Position numbers and translations under genes: made by a program. DNA of 64,000 bases from Nilaparvata lugens (Eukaryota; Arthropoda; Insecta; Hemiptera; Delphacidae): the NCBI RefSeq assembly GCF_014356525.2, contig NC_052511.1:35617121-35681120 (forward strand). The letters are read 5' to 3'. Positions 22,501-33,337 of the stretch are shown here, one piece after another. Positions within the stretch are counted from its first letter, which is position 1. Every line of letters starts with the position of its first letter. The notes under the pieces are model-generated. The model was given only the letters and a program-made list of their open reading frames with translations. It had not been told where the DNA came from and did not search any database.

Positions 22501-23017
22501 AGCATCATAATATCAGTAAGAACCTACTATTGTCCATTAGCTGTTGACCAATGAAGATTCAGCTCGAGCTCGACTGTGATTGGCCGGGACTAGAACCGCC
22601 CAAGTATAGAACCGCCCAATTCCAGATATAGTCATAATAGCCATTCAAAACAACAAATGGATAAAAGTTCAGTAACTAATCAAACCAAATGAATAATGTG
22701 AGGTAGAATGTATGTATATACAAATTCAGAAACAAGTAAACACGGGAAGACCAAAACCGCAACAAAAAACAAAGATAGAAGATTTATATTTTCTCGAGTA
22801 GCCGTAATTCAGCTGTAGTTCATATCTTCGTTTGAAAAAAATTTAACTTCATAATTGAGTACTGAACTTTCGGAATGAGTGGAAGAATAATTCCAGGTGA
22901 ATTTTGAACATTTGAGAATTTAGAGAGCATACTGATTCCCACAGTATATTGAGACACTAGCTAAGTCTAGTAATGTTATTATAAACAAAATCACTTCCCG
23001 GTGTTTTGAAGCTATAT
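22501..23017. other. Unannotated AT-rich DNA
   Basis: No supported feature. Confidence 0.4.
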
Positions 23018-23268
23018 TTTTCTTGTAGTTGAGAAATTGATATTGTGGTAACTATTCATATTTGATAAGAAGAATAAGAAATTGTCAAAAATCACAGATT
23101 TTATTGAAAGTTAGAAAGACCGGTTTCGGTTGTTACATCATTGTCTATCTCTGATAAATAATGAGATCATTGTTTATTGATTGGAACAACCAGAGATGAT
23201 GTAAAAACCGAAACCGGTCTTTCCAACTTTCAATCAAATCTGTGGTTTTTGACAATTGTCAGATTTTA
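23018..23268. mobile_element. Foldback family A, copy A3
   Basis: A compact copy with left end TTCTTGTAGTTGAGAAATTG, inverted arms containing AAATTGTCAAAAATCACAGA, and a CCGAAACCGGTC core on both strands (minus near 23115-23130, plus near 23206-23220). Confidence 0.7.
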
Positions 23269-24115
23269 TTTTAGATACTGTGAATGCATTCTTTTGCGTA
23301 TAATTCCCAATATTTACTCATCAAGGACTTACATTATAAATCATAAACATAAGTTTTAGTCAAAAAACCTTGCAGTGAGTTCCTCTAGCTGAGGAATAGT
23401 AGAATACATTAGTAAAATAGCCACAATTATCAATTGAATAACATTTCATGAACTAGAATAGTCTAACCTGTATTGGCATCAACTTTCCCTGATTGCTTCA
23501 GAATGAGATATTACCTGCAAAAAAGACAATAACCATTTAATTAGGATTATGTTGTAGGATTATATACAATACAATAAGGAACTTCAAAATCTAGCAAGAC
23601 TGAACCTTCCAACACTGATAATTAGTATCTTTCGAATTGGTACAATATAATATCAGAACTCGGTTTTGATTTCCTTGGCTGGAAATCAGTAGGCTATCAG
23701 TAGGCTGAAGGGTTTTTTTCCAGTCACGCCAAAAACTATCGTATTTTAATGATTTTTATTTGTAAAAATATTTCTTGTATTTGGCAATGAACTCATTATT
23801 CATACATTTAATGATCGTCAAAGTATTCCATGTTCAATTGAATTTTTATTACTGTTCCTATGAAGTCGAAAACATTGTCAGCGAATGTGAATATACATAG
23901 GTGAAGTTCTTTAAGGTGAGAAATTCTGATATTGCATTCGAATGTGGTGTAGAAAGATCAACAACTTTGAATCTCTTTAATAATGGGGGAATTCTTGTGG
24001 TGGGCACAGCATCTACATTTAATTGGTGAGGGTTTGGACCAACTCTTGAGTAAACGTAAGTTACTAGGATCAGTAATAGAAATTCAATTGAATATGGGAT
24101 ATCAGAACTAATATC
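23269..24115. other. Unannotated AT-rich DNA
   Basis: No supported gene or repeat. Confidence 0.4.
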
Positions 24116-24850
24116 GGGGCACCGAGCTTTGCTCGTTATTTATTTATTGATAAATAGTTCGCAATTCTTTAAAATAATTATTGGGGAAGGACACAGGCAC
24201 AGCCCAAAACTGTTTCTTCCCCGAATTTTGATTCATACACTATGAATAGTCCAAAAACTAGGTTATGTTCCATACTCTTGAATTCAGGTACAATTTTCAG
24301 TCCAAACATTCAAAAACACGAAAGTATTCTAATTCAGCTTGTTCACAAACCAAATTGAATAACTGAATAACTCTCGTTGATCACGTGAAACTGTAAAATA
24401 ATGATCAACTTTGAAAATTATGATACTCTAATTTGGAATGATATACCAGGTCATGTCAACATGTCAGATTATCTTGATCAAGTCGATTAAAATTTCTAGA
24501 AAATATTTTTCGTGAGATAAGCTGATTGATTACGCAGCTGAACATAATTCTGTCTCTCTCTCACACAGGCATACGCATCTTCTGTTATCACAGACGACGA
24601 CATTATCATCTGTTTTTCAAGGGATTAGTATCCTTTTCATGTTTTTTAGCGAGTTTTCCCAGATATGAGACCAAGTACAATCGAGTTTTTATATCATAAA
24701 CCTACTAGGCTATGTTCCAAATTTCGTGAAAATCGATAGAGCCGTTTTCGAGATCCGTTAGACATAATAACCATATAATCATATAATCTTATAACCATAT
24801 AATCATATAACCACATAAATATAAACAGAAATTACTCGCTTAATATGATA
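24116..24850 (+). mobile_element. RTE-tail-like retroposon with nested SINE
   Basis: It starts GGGGCACCGAGCTTTGCTCG and ends CATATAACC/ATAAT units followed by ATTACTCGCTTAATATGATA. The phrase AATTTCGTGAAAATCG followed by AGCCGTTTTCGAGATCCGTT and short ATA-rich repeats is typical of RTE-type 3' ends (memory). A SINE in minus orientation (24136-24325; GGCACAGCCCAAAACTG, CCAAAAACTAGGTTATG) splits it near its start. Confidence 0.55.
24136..24325 (-). repeat. Nested SINE-like retroposon
   Basis: A TTATTTATTTATTGATAAAT tail side, then CACAGGCACAGCCCAAAAC, then TAGTCCAAAAACTAGG, matching the SINE family elsewhere. Confidence 0.6.
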
Positions 24851-24959
24851 GGATTCCGAATCTTCAAACTGAATTATCAAGTTGCAATTTTCAACTTCCA
24901 GTTAGAGTAAAACTGAGGCTGAATTAAATTATAGAAACATTTTTTTGTATTGGAATATA

Positions 24960-25775
24960 TGGGCTTAGGGTACAACACTCAACTATGAATGTTCCATTTT
25001 TTCACCGAATTTGACTTATGATGCATGATTTTAGACCGAGAAGAATGAAATATAGTACAAAGAGATCTGAGCATTGTGTCAAAAGTTATGAGTGTTTGAA
25101 ATTTTGGTCCTTAAGGTGTCTTTATGCGCACCTCTCCACTATGAAATACTGGAAAAAAGTGCATCTAACGGGTGATTCTCATGGAACATAATCTTCTAAT
25201 CTCATTTGGTTTTTCCTGAAACCAAACTGGGTGGTCGCAAACAGACCGCACTGGTCACAATAAGCAAGGAGTTGCTCAGCAATATGTATTTCAAGACTCA
25301 TGTGGTGAGTACCTATTTTCTTATTTGATTTCTGTCTCAGGGCAGTTGTTTTTCTCTTACTTTTTTGACGTGTCCCAGTGGGCACCACTTTAGTGATCCC
25401 TTTTATGGACCTATTTAATTAAATACTGAATACTAAATAAACTTATATCATTGTGCGAAATATCAATGTGAGGACAATGCAGTTGGTGATGATGTGAGAA
25501 GCTGTAAATTAGGTGTTTTTTATAATACAAGGAGCATTGTTGTCAGGTGTAGCTGAAAATTTATATGAGATAGAGAGGTCAATCTGATCTCTTATTGTAG
25601 GGCACAAGAATACACTCAAAGAGATTTTAAATTATACATCTTAATGGTAACAATCGGAAGATATTGTTGATCAAAAACTTAAATTCATCAGATTCGATTT
25701 TTTCTTAAAATTTTACTCATTTTTGAAAATCCGTAACTTAGTATTTTCATTGGAGATAGAGAGTTCCGAGTAAAT
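24960..25775 (-). mobile_element. Internal fragment of the hAT-type family (interrupted)
   Basis: The reverse complement matches 48255-48840 inside the hAT-type element: GGAACTCTCTATC, ACACCTGACAACAATGCTCC, AAAACACCTAATTT, GAATCACCCGTTA. Neither terminus is present. About 245 bp at 25195-25437 are extra relative to the other copy, at the point AACATAATCT / ACTTATAT. Confidence 0.65.
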
Positions 25776-26440
25776 ATTCTCATATTAGTACGGTACAGAA
25801 AAACTTAGATTGGAATATTATTCTGTTCAAAGTAATACAATTTAATTAAGTTACAAACGGTATAAAAGTTTAATATGAAAATTATAATAGGAACTCCTAT
25901 CTCTCCGTTACATTCATTTCTATTGTCCATTCCTTGATTCTCCTTTGTGCTTAGTGGGAATATTCAGATAAGAAATCATTGGGATTTTATCCTCATTGTA
26001 CTGGCTGCAGTAACTCTGGTACTGATAATGTGGGAATCCGTCTCAAAGTTTGGCAACAGATAATTGAGTCAGCCCCATGAGCCAATCATTTTCAGGTTGA
26101 AGTTGAAGCTCAGGCTACCACTCAAATATCTACAACAACATATCTGATATCCTTGGAACTACACGAATACAAGATGATCTCTGATTTGGTTACCTAACTC
26201 GCAAAGTCTTTCTGTAGCTATACAAATCTATAGCTGGTAGCTGTAGTTGTTAGCCCTATCAATATATCATCTTTTGTGAGTAAAATAGGTTAGATTTTTG
26301 GAGGTTATTGCTCTTACTATGGGTAACGATTGAAAATTACTCTTTAAATCGAAAATACAATACTCACATTAACTTCCTGATCCATTAACGAGCCACTAGA
26401 TACCGGAAATATTCGTTAGAACTGCAAAATTTGCGAGAGC
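25776..26440. other. Unannotated AT-rich DNA
   Basis: No gene or repeat supported. Confidence 0.4.
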
Positions 26441-26625
26441 GGTGACATAGAGGTCCGTTCCACTTGAAATTCGCGATGCGAGTGAGGTGAACAAAGGCAG
26501 AGGTGACCGTCAAAATTTGACAAGTTATGACAGGCGACGTTCCTACCTGCGGGCCGGCAGACCGTTCATGGGTGCCGCGTGTCGCTTACCGGTTGCCATG
26601 GTAACGGCGCTTGGCGGCACATTTG
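26441..26625. promoter_or_regulatory. GC/CpG-rich patch with RFX X-box-like site
   Basis: This patch is far more GC- and CpG-rich than its surroundings. 26592-26605 reads GTTGCCATGGTAAC, which fits the RFX-family X-box (two GTTRCC half-sites facing each other). No transcript or ORF can be tied to it, so a promoter role is only a possibility. It could also be an unrecognised GC-rich transposon. Confidence 0.35.
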
Positions 26626-26716
26626 AAAATTTCAAAATATTACTGCCGACTGAGTTTCTATATTGACCTGTAGAGCGTTATATTGTTCAGCATTGTTGAA
26701 TGATGATTCGAATGCG

Positions 26717-26900
26717 GAAGAAGAAGAAGACAAAGTAGGAGAAGAAGAAGAAGAAGAAGAAGAAGAAGAAGAAGAAAAATATAAAGAAGAAGAAGAAGAA
26801 GAAGAAGAAGAAGAAGAAAAAGAAGACGAAGAAGAAGAGGAATAAGAAGAAGGAAAAGAAGAAAAAAGAAGGAGAAGAAGAAGAAGAAGAAGAATAGGAG
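26717..26900. repeat. (GAA)n arrays
   Basis: Three runs of GAA/AAG separated by short interruptions. They give Glu-rich and Leu-rich frames that are artefacts. Confidence 0.9.
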
Positions 26901-26941
26901 GAACATGAAAAGATGAAAAAGATAAAGTGAAAGTAGAAATG

Positions 26942-28014
26942 GAGCCAGCTAATTAGATGGGCTTTAACCTCAATATATCAACAATACGGAATTAAAATAA
27001 TAATGTGAGATTAGATCGCATAATTGAATTTAAAAAAATTAAAATTATCTCACGTATTTATCATTTTCATATGAATAATTATTTCCATAATATTATTTAC
27101 TTTCAAAATGATTCAATATATTATTTGATAAAGAATGGTTCATTGTATTGGAATGCAAGTACCTACTCCAACGTTCTTTCCCCTCTCACCATCATCTTCT
27201 GCAGGGGTCATCATTTCATATTCAATCATTAGTATGACAATAATAGTTATTGGACAGTACATACCGGTAATCATCAAGCAAATACTTCATTTCTATGAAT
27301 AATTTCACTATTATTACTTTTTAAATTTTCCATTCCTATGCCTATTAACTCCCGAGCGGAGCTCGGTCCCTCAATTTTCTGTTTAAAAGTCGACGAAACA
27401 AAACATTCAGTTTAATGTAGGTAACTTTCTATATGAAGCTACGAAATACAATACAATACAATAAACCACTTTTTTCAAATAATCTATTGAATTATTTTGA
27501 TTAATTTGATAGAGAGTGATATTATAGAAATAATTATATATAAATATGATAATACTCAACATAATTTAATTCAATTATTCGATCTATCTCACATTATTAC
27601 TTTAATTCATATAATAATCTATTTTATATTATAAATTACATTTTTGAACACTTCATACGCTAAATTCAAGTTTATATATTACTATGATTAAGCTGATTTT
27701 ACGACTCACACTGGCGCACCTACTTCTTCTGCCGTTGTTTTTGCCTCACCTACTGTACCCATGAATGTGAGCATAAATTAAATCTTCATTCTATAACAAT
27801 TATTATTTATAATATCATGAATAAGGATATCATTTCGTTATTTATAATTGATTAAATAAACATTTCCTCAATTTTTTGTAGTTCAGTAGCAGTTAAGTGC
27901 AGTAGCATATACTTATATTTATTTTTTGTAAAGCTTTTTTATATTTTGTTCTTGGCAAATAAATTCCGCGTTGTTGAGATATTGTGGTTAAAGCCCCATC
28001 TAATCAGCTGGCTT
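26942..28014. mobile_element. Foldback element L with ~52-bp inverted ends
   Basis: The left end CCAGCTAATTAGATGGG... continues CTTTAACCTCAATAT. The right end, read inverted, gives CCAGCTGATTAGATGGG... and CTTTAACCACAATAT, similar for about 52 bp with few mismatches. Outside the ends the arms stay complementary in character (purine-rich left, pyrimidine-rich right). The 970-bp core is AT-rich with no coding frame. Confidence 0.6.
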
Positions 28015-28555
28015 CAGTGTTACTTCTTCTTTCCCTTTCTTTTCATTTTTCATTTTTCTCCTCGTTTTGATGTAATTAGGATATGAGACCTGGAAATTGC
28101 TTATGGGGGCCATTTAAATAATCACTGGTAACCAATACAGCTGGACCTATCAGTATCAGTGAACATATAAGGTACAGTGAAAATATTATTCCCATAAGTT
28201 CCAATGGGACTATTCATGCTTACTCTGCCGGACTGAATGAGGAAAGTCCAATTCAAACTAGTAGGAATTATATTCTCGTAGTGCCAGCCACGTTTACTGA
28301 ATCTGAAGATGTAAAAATCCAGTTTAATAGTTCAGAAGTATTCTAATTCATGACATTTGTAGTTTTGTAGTTTTCCATCATATAGAAAGGCTCTAGTTAA
28401 TGCTAGTCCTTCTTGTTTTTAATAGCAAAACACAGTTTTGGAGAATAAAATGCAAGTCTAGAAGACAAAACTCTTTTAATTACCATTTACAGTATACTAC
28501 TGTATTTGAAAACTCATTAGAAAAGTTGCAAACTCAAGTCGGGAAGACCACAGGG
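28015..28555. other. Unannotated; possible degenerate family F unit
   Basis: 28140-28260 has GGTACAGTGAAAATATTATT and neighbouring words faintly like family F. No gene. Confidence 0.35.
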
Positions 28556-28556
28556 A

Positions 28557-28557
<1 letters not shown>

Positions 28558-28594
<37 letters not shown>
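28558..28594. repeat. (GA)n microsatellite
   Basis: A run of about 17 GA dinucleotides. Confidence 0.95.
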
Positions 28595-28596
<2 letters not shown>

Positions 28597-28689
28597 CGAC
28601 TGAGAGAGAGGGCCTCATCTTCTCAGTGTTCATTCGAATGGAAGGCAGATGATTGCATTCATATTTTTCAGATCCAATAAAACTTGTAA

Positions 28690-30010
28690 AACAGACGTCG
28701 TTTGAATGCTCTTCTTCTCCTACTTCTACGTCTCCTTTTTTTGTTCTTCTCTTCCTGTTTGCGGTCTCTTCTTCTTCTTCAACTTCTCTTGGTTCTGCTT
28801 TGTGTATTTCTCTCACCTCCTTCATCTTTTTCTCACTCCATCTTCACGCTTCTTCCTCTCGCTCACCCACTCCTTTTCATCCCTATTCTTCTCATTCTGA
28901 TCTTCTCCTACGCATCATCCGTTAACTCCTCCTCATCATTCTTCTTCTCTCTTCCTCTTCGCAGTTCTATCTTTCCTTTACAACATTTTCCCATTCTTAT
29001 TCATTTCTTCTACTCGCCTTCTCTTCCCTCTCCCACTTATCTTCCATCCTTCTCCATCATCTTTACACCACTATTTTTTTCACTTTGATTTTCCGTTTTT
29101 TTTCTATTCTTCTCCCTAGTTTCCCTTCTACAAAATCCTCCTTCTTCCTTTCTCTACCCGGTCCTTCCATTTTTCTTCAACATAGTCTCTTTCTCATTCT
29201 GTTTCTCTTCTCGCCTTATTCACCCTTTCTCACTCACTCTTCCATCGTCTTCTTCATCACTTTCACACCAATATTCTGTGTCTTTGATTTTAGGTTAAGT
29301 TATTATATTTTTCTTCATTATATTTTTTCCACACAGCTTCAATCTCTCTATTTTTCTCACCTCTTTCAACTCCCACTTATCAATTCTCTTTCTCTTCACC
29401 TCTAATCTGGCACTCTATTATTTCTCCTTCTTTCTCATAATATCTGTTTTCTCTCCTGTGTCTTGTTTCTCTCTTCCCTGCTTACTCTAAATTCCTTCTC
29501 CTTTCTCATTACTCTTTTCTTTCTGTGCCTCTTATTCTTCTCTTTCGTTATCCTCTCCACATCTACTTCTCATTGAATTTCTCTTCTTCCCTTTCTGTTC
29601 CTCTCTTTCTCCCATCTTTTTTCCTCCCTTTCTGCTTGTGCTTGTCATACTTTCCTCTATGTGCTCCTTTTCTATCCTCGAGTCTCTCATCTTCCATCCA
29701 CCATCCTCTTTTCCTCCTTTTCTCCTTTCCTCCATCATCCTTTTCTTTCAATCCTCCATCTCTTTTTCTTCACATTGAATTTTTCTTGGAAATTTCTCTT
29801 CTCTGTCTTGTTTGTTTCTTTTTTTTAATCTGAATTCGTTCTCATTTCTCATCATTCATCTTCCTCTCTCTTCTTCTCTTCCTGTGCCTCTCATTCTTAT
29901 CTCTTTCTATACCCTTTATCTCTCCCTTTTCCCATTGACTTTTTCATTCTCCCTCTTTTATTCCTTTCTTAGCCTCTCTTTCTTCTCTCTCTATCTTATA
30001 ATCACTCAAC
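28690..30010. repeat. 1.3-kb pyrimidine tract
   Basis: Almost continuous C/T-rich + strand with varied CTCTTC/CTTCCT words. It opens frames of 60-128 residues (F/L/S-rich) with no domain. It is too irregular to be a simple microsatellite and is probably a decayed CTT/CTTCC array. Confidence 0.88.
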
Positions 30011-30305
30011 TCTTCTATCCAAATTCAAAGAGCACCAATTCCAACCAGCTGTGAGCGCGGTGAAGTAAACTTGTCGAAAATATTGAGACCAAAAGTTGCG
30101 CTAAACGATGAAGTTTTTCTTTGGGGAATAGGCTACCCTCTCAACTCTCAACTCTCAACGCAAAACGACTAACTAGATTCACAATCCGCCACTTCATTCC
30201 ATCGAAATTGAATTGAGCAAATGGTAAGCGTATTTCAGGTTGCAAATTTTTCACGATTTTCTCAAAACGAATTGGTGTTTCTAGAAAGTACCTATCTTAT
30301 TCAGA
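30011..30305. other. Unannotated DNA
   Basis: A short AACTCTC triplication at about 30136-30160. Nothing else is supported. Confidence 0.4.
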
Positions 30306-30309
30306 ACTA

Positions 30310-31080
30310 AATAATAGAAGAGACTAAAACTATTTAAAACTAAATTGGGAAATTGAAAAAGTTTTGGGCAATAGACTGTTTTCACTTTCCTTGCCCTATT
30401 ACCATAGGTAAGGAAAGTATTCCGAAAAAAATTAAGGTCCCACAATTTCCAAATTTCTAAATTTGGAACTTGAGGTCCTTACAATATAAGGATCCGACAC
30501 GAACAATTTCGATCGAATGCAATTCAAGATAGCGGCTAAAATTGAGAAAATGTTGTCAAAAACAGGGTTTTTCTCGAAAACGGCTCCAACGATTTTGATT
30601 AAATTTATACCAACAATAGTAAATGATAAACTCTATCAACTGCCACAAGTCCCATATCTGTAAAAATGTCAGGAGCTCCACCCCTTCTATGCGAAGTTTG
30701 ATTTTAGATTCCCAATTATCATGCTTCAGATACAATTTAAACAAAAAAATTCGAGTGGAAAAGATAGAGCATCAAAATCTCTACAATTAATGTATTGTAA
30801 CATTTCCACCTAAAATCGAAAATAAGCACGAAATTCGAGAAAATGTGATTATCCAATCGCAAACTGTTGGCAACTGTTGATTCTATTAAATGATTCACTA
30901 TGGAGAGATATCAGACCTCGTATGTCTCCAGCGTTATTGTCCTGTCACCAGCTGGCTCAGATCTTTGTTTATAAGTAGACTTGATATGCGCAAGGAAAGT
31001 TGTGTGAGTGCGCCACACCAGATTTTTTCTTTTCCGATCGTTGTGTTGTTTTGCTAACCTAATAAATGAATAAATGAATG
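30310..31080 (+). repeat. SINE split by a family H insertion
   Basis: The left half (30310-30382: AACTAAATTGGGAAATTG, GTTTTGGGCAATAGACTG) and right half (31023-31080: TTTTCTTTTCCGATCGTTG, GCTAACCTAATAAATGAATA) are contiguous in other copies, where GGCAATAGCCTG runs straight into a T-run and CTTTTC. The H2 element sits exactly at that T-run. Confidence 0.75.
30384..31022 (+). mobile_element. Helentron/DINE-like element family H, copy H2
   Basis: It has the same ends as H1 (ACTTTCCTTGCCC ... CGCCACACCAGA). The GT microsatellite and about 200 bp around it are deleted (30440-30465). It is inserted into the T-run of a SINE. Confidence 0.75.
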
Positions 31081-32083
31081 ATATAAGATGTAATCAAAAT
31101 TAGAGAATCTTACAGTTGTGTTGTGTGTGTTGTTGTGGTACTTCTCCATAATGAGAACACATATTGAAATTGTAAAACACTTTTATAAAGATGATTGACA
31201 ATTTATTTCAATTTGTGTTTTCATCAACTATGTAATCATTGATTTCCTATATCATAGAAGATCTAATAGTTGCAATAGTGGAAGCCGTGACCTATCAAGG
31301 TGACATCTACGATTGGTCTAGACAAGCCCCAACCCAATCAGCGGTTCAGAAAACAAAATGGCGCTTTGCTGTGTTTGTTCTTTGAAACGTAATTTTGTTT
31401 TGCCTGACCCGCTCATGAATTGGGGAGGGGCTTGTCTAGACCAATCGCAGACGTTCTCCTTGATAGGTCACGGCTTCCACTATTGCAACTATTAGATCTT
31501 CCATGATATAGGAAATCAATGATTACATAGTTAATGAAAATACAAATTGAAATAAATTGTCAACCACCTTTATAAAAGTGTTTGACAATTTCAATCTGTG
31601 TTCTCATTATGGAGAAGTACCACAGCATCATACACAACACAACTGTTGTATTCTATAGTTTTGATTCTATCTTATATCATTCATTTATTTATCAGGTTAG
31701 CTAAAACAACACAACGATCGGAAAATAAAAAATTCTGGTGTGGCGCACTCACACAACTTTCCTTGCCGTTATGAACATTTATCACCTGACACTAGTGTTC
31801 TCGCGCATCTCAAATCTACTATTCAAAGATATGAGACAGCTGGTGATAAGACAATAACGCTAGAGACACACGAGGTCTGCTATCTCTTCGTAGTGAATGA
31901 TTTAATAGAACCAACAGTTTGCAATAAAATAATCACATTTTCTCGAATTTCAAGCTTATTTTCAATTTTAGGTGAAAATGTTACTGGACATCAATTGCAG
32001 AGATTTTCATGCTCAATCTTTTCCACTTGAAATTTTTTGTTCAAATTGTACATGAAGGCTACTAATTGAGAATCTAAAATCAA
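30694..32083. repeat. 1.39-kb imperfect palindrome (arms ~650-690 bp)
   Basis: From GTTTGATTTTAGATT at 30694 to AATCTAAAATCAAAC ending at 32083 the two halves are reverse complements with scattered differences. Each arm contains, in mirrored order, the 3' part of family H, the SINE 3' half (GATCGTTGTGTTGTTTTGC), and the foldback with GTGGTACTTCTCCATAATG. The centre is near 31385. The arms cross several independent repeat junctions, so this is an inverted duplication and not just one foldback transposon. Confidence 0.78.
31127..31632. mobile_element. Foldback family M, copy M1 (core of palindrome)
   Basis: GTTGTGGTACTTCTCCATAA on the left is mirrored by GGAGAAGTACCACAGC on the right, with inner arms over CTAATAGTTGCAATAGTGG. 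The ends match those of M2 at 55627-55873. The interior differs, and no hammerhead core was found here. Confidence 0.65.
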
Positions 32084-32090
32084 ACTTGGG
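31737..32090 (-). mobile_element. Family H copy H4, 3' part only
   Basis: The reverse complement ends CGCCACACCAGAATTTTT and contains GGCAAGGAAAGTTGTGTG and CAGCTGTCTCATATC. It is the right-arm counterpart of H2 in the palindrome. Confidence 0.75.
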
Positions 32091-32164
32091 TCACGGTTTC
32101 CACCAATAGCGAAGCTCAACAGTCTTAATATTATAAAATACTGCTGCTCCTTTATTTGTAGTTT

Positions 32165-32225
32165 TAGTTTACCAGAGGTTGATAGTTGTTTAACAACCGA
32201 AACCAGTATTTTGATTCAATAATAA
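32165..32225 (+). repeat. Single arm with hammerhead-like CCGAAACCAGTA
   Basis: GTTGATAGTTGTTTAACAAC, then CGAAACCAGTA, then TTCAATAATAAAACTGTGG. The organisation parallels families A, G and M but without the second arm. Confidence 0.45.
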
Positions 32226-32231
32226 AACTGT

Positions 32232-32395
32232 GGTTGAACTATTTATTTATCAGGTTAGCACAAACAATACAATGATCGGAAAAGAAAAAAACAGGCTATT
32301 GCCCAAAACTTCTTCAATTTTCTAATTATTAAGTTTCAAATTGTCCAAATATACATAGGTTATGACCATTTCAATTTTTACACCAAATCACAATC
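32232..32395 (-). repeat. SINE-like retroposon
   Basis: ATCAGGTTAGCACAAACAAT, then AAAAACAGGCTATTGCCC, then ATACATAGGTTATG. Almost the same as 15160-15315. Confidence 0.72.
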
Positions 32396-32954
32396 TGAAA
32401 ATATAAATTAGAATAAAACAAACAATTTTGAAATTGGATGGATTGACAATAGAACTTTCGTAAAAACTATATCTAGTATTCTTATACAGTAGAATAACAC
32501 AATCAAATATATAATGTTGAATCATTTTCAATGTTTCCCTCCCATAGAGTATAATTCAAAATTGAGACTCAAAATTCAATAAATCTAAGAGTCAACTTCT
32601 CCACAAAACCAATAACATCAACACAGGCATTCAAATCCAATATCCAAGTTACAAAAGACAAAAGTCACCATCCTCCAACCCATCTCCTCCCTTTAAAAGG
32701 AACTGTCCCCCTACCCCATCCTAGTTTGTGTCGCATGTCCCTCCCTCCTCGCTGACCGCACAAACTTCGACATCTACTTCAAAAACACTGGCAAAACTTT
32801 TCAAAAAAAAAAAAGACGCCGATATTTTTCTCCACATCGACTGACTTTGAGTTACGCTCCAGTGAGCTCTAAAACTGCCAAATACACTATACTGCACCAA
32901 AATCTCCCAGGACTCCAAATCCAACTTACTAATCTCTTACAAAGCTCTTTCTGT
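32396..32954. other. Unannotated DNA
   Basis: A C-rich patch at 32670-32760 and a 12-A run at about 32803. No gene. Confidence 0.4.
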
Positions 32955-33323
32955 GTTCCAACTTTACTATACTACCAAGATTCACTAATTAATTGTCAGT
33001 ATTGAATGAATGGGCAACAGTAATTCGTTATTCACAAGTTATACTGACAGATCCATACTTTACTATACTACTGAGACTCACCAATAACTGTCAGTATTGG
33101 TTGAATGAGCAGTATTATTGTTAATCATACGAGTAATGCTGACAGTATAATGCTGAATCTTACACTTTCAGGTACAGTGCGATTCACGTGAATCTGTCAG
33201 TATTCGTTGAATGGGAATCACATTGATATTCTCTATAAGGATCACTGATAGTTCCAACTTTACCAAACTACTTAGTTTCACTAATAATCGTCAGCATTGA
33301 TTAAATAGGTTACATTATCGTTA
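32955..33323. repeat. Tandem array of family F foldback units, left part
   Basis: Roughly 100-bp units, each with TTCACTAAT, then CTGTCAGTATTGGTTGAATG, and later an inverted ATGCTGACAG or equivalent. The array continues beyond the LINE at 34445-34640. Confidence 0.65.
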
Positions 33324-33337
33324 ATAAGATGAGTAAT
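33324..33337. repeat. Left TSD of LINE (ATAAGATGAGTAAT)
   Basis: Exact 14-bp match to 34431-34444. Confidence 0.88.

Noticed and set aside
26692..26720. Promoter or start of a Glu-rich protein before the GAA array
   Set aside because: The frame becomes open only because of (GAA)n and ends when the repeat does. No conserved sequence precedes it.
28702..29405. Plus-strand frames of 128 and 106 residues rich in F, L and S
   Set aside because: They lie in a pyrimidine tract. They could mimic transmembrane segments but have no start context, domain or conserved residues.
31740..32030. 96-residue plus-strand frame
   Set aside because: It lies wholly within the inverted family H copy H4, a non-coding element present in several copies.
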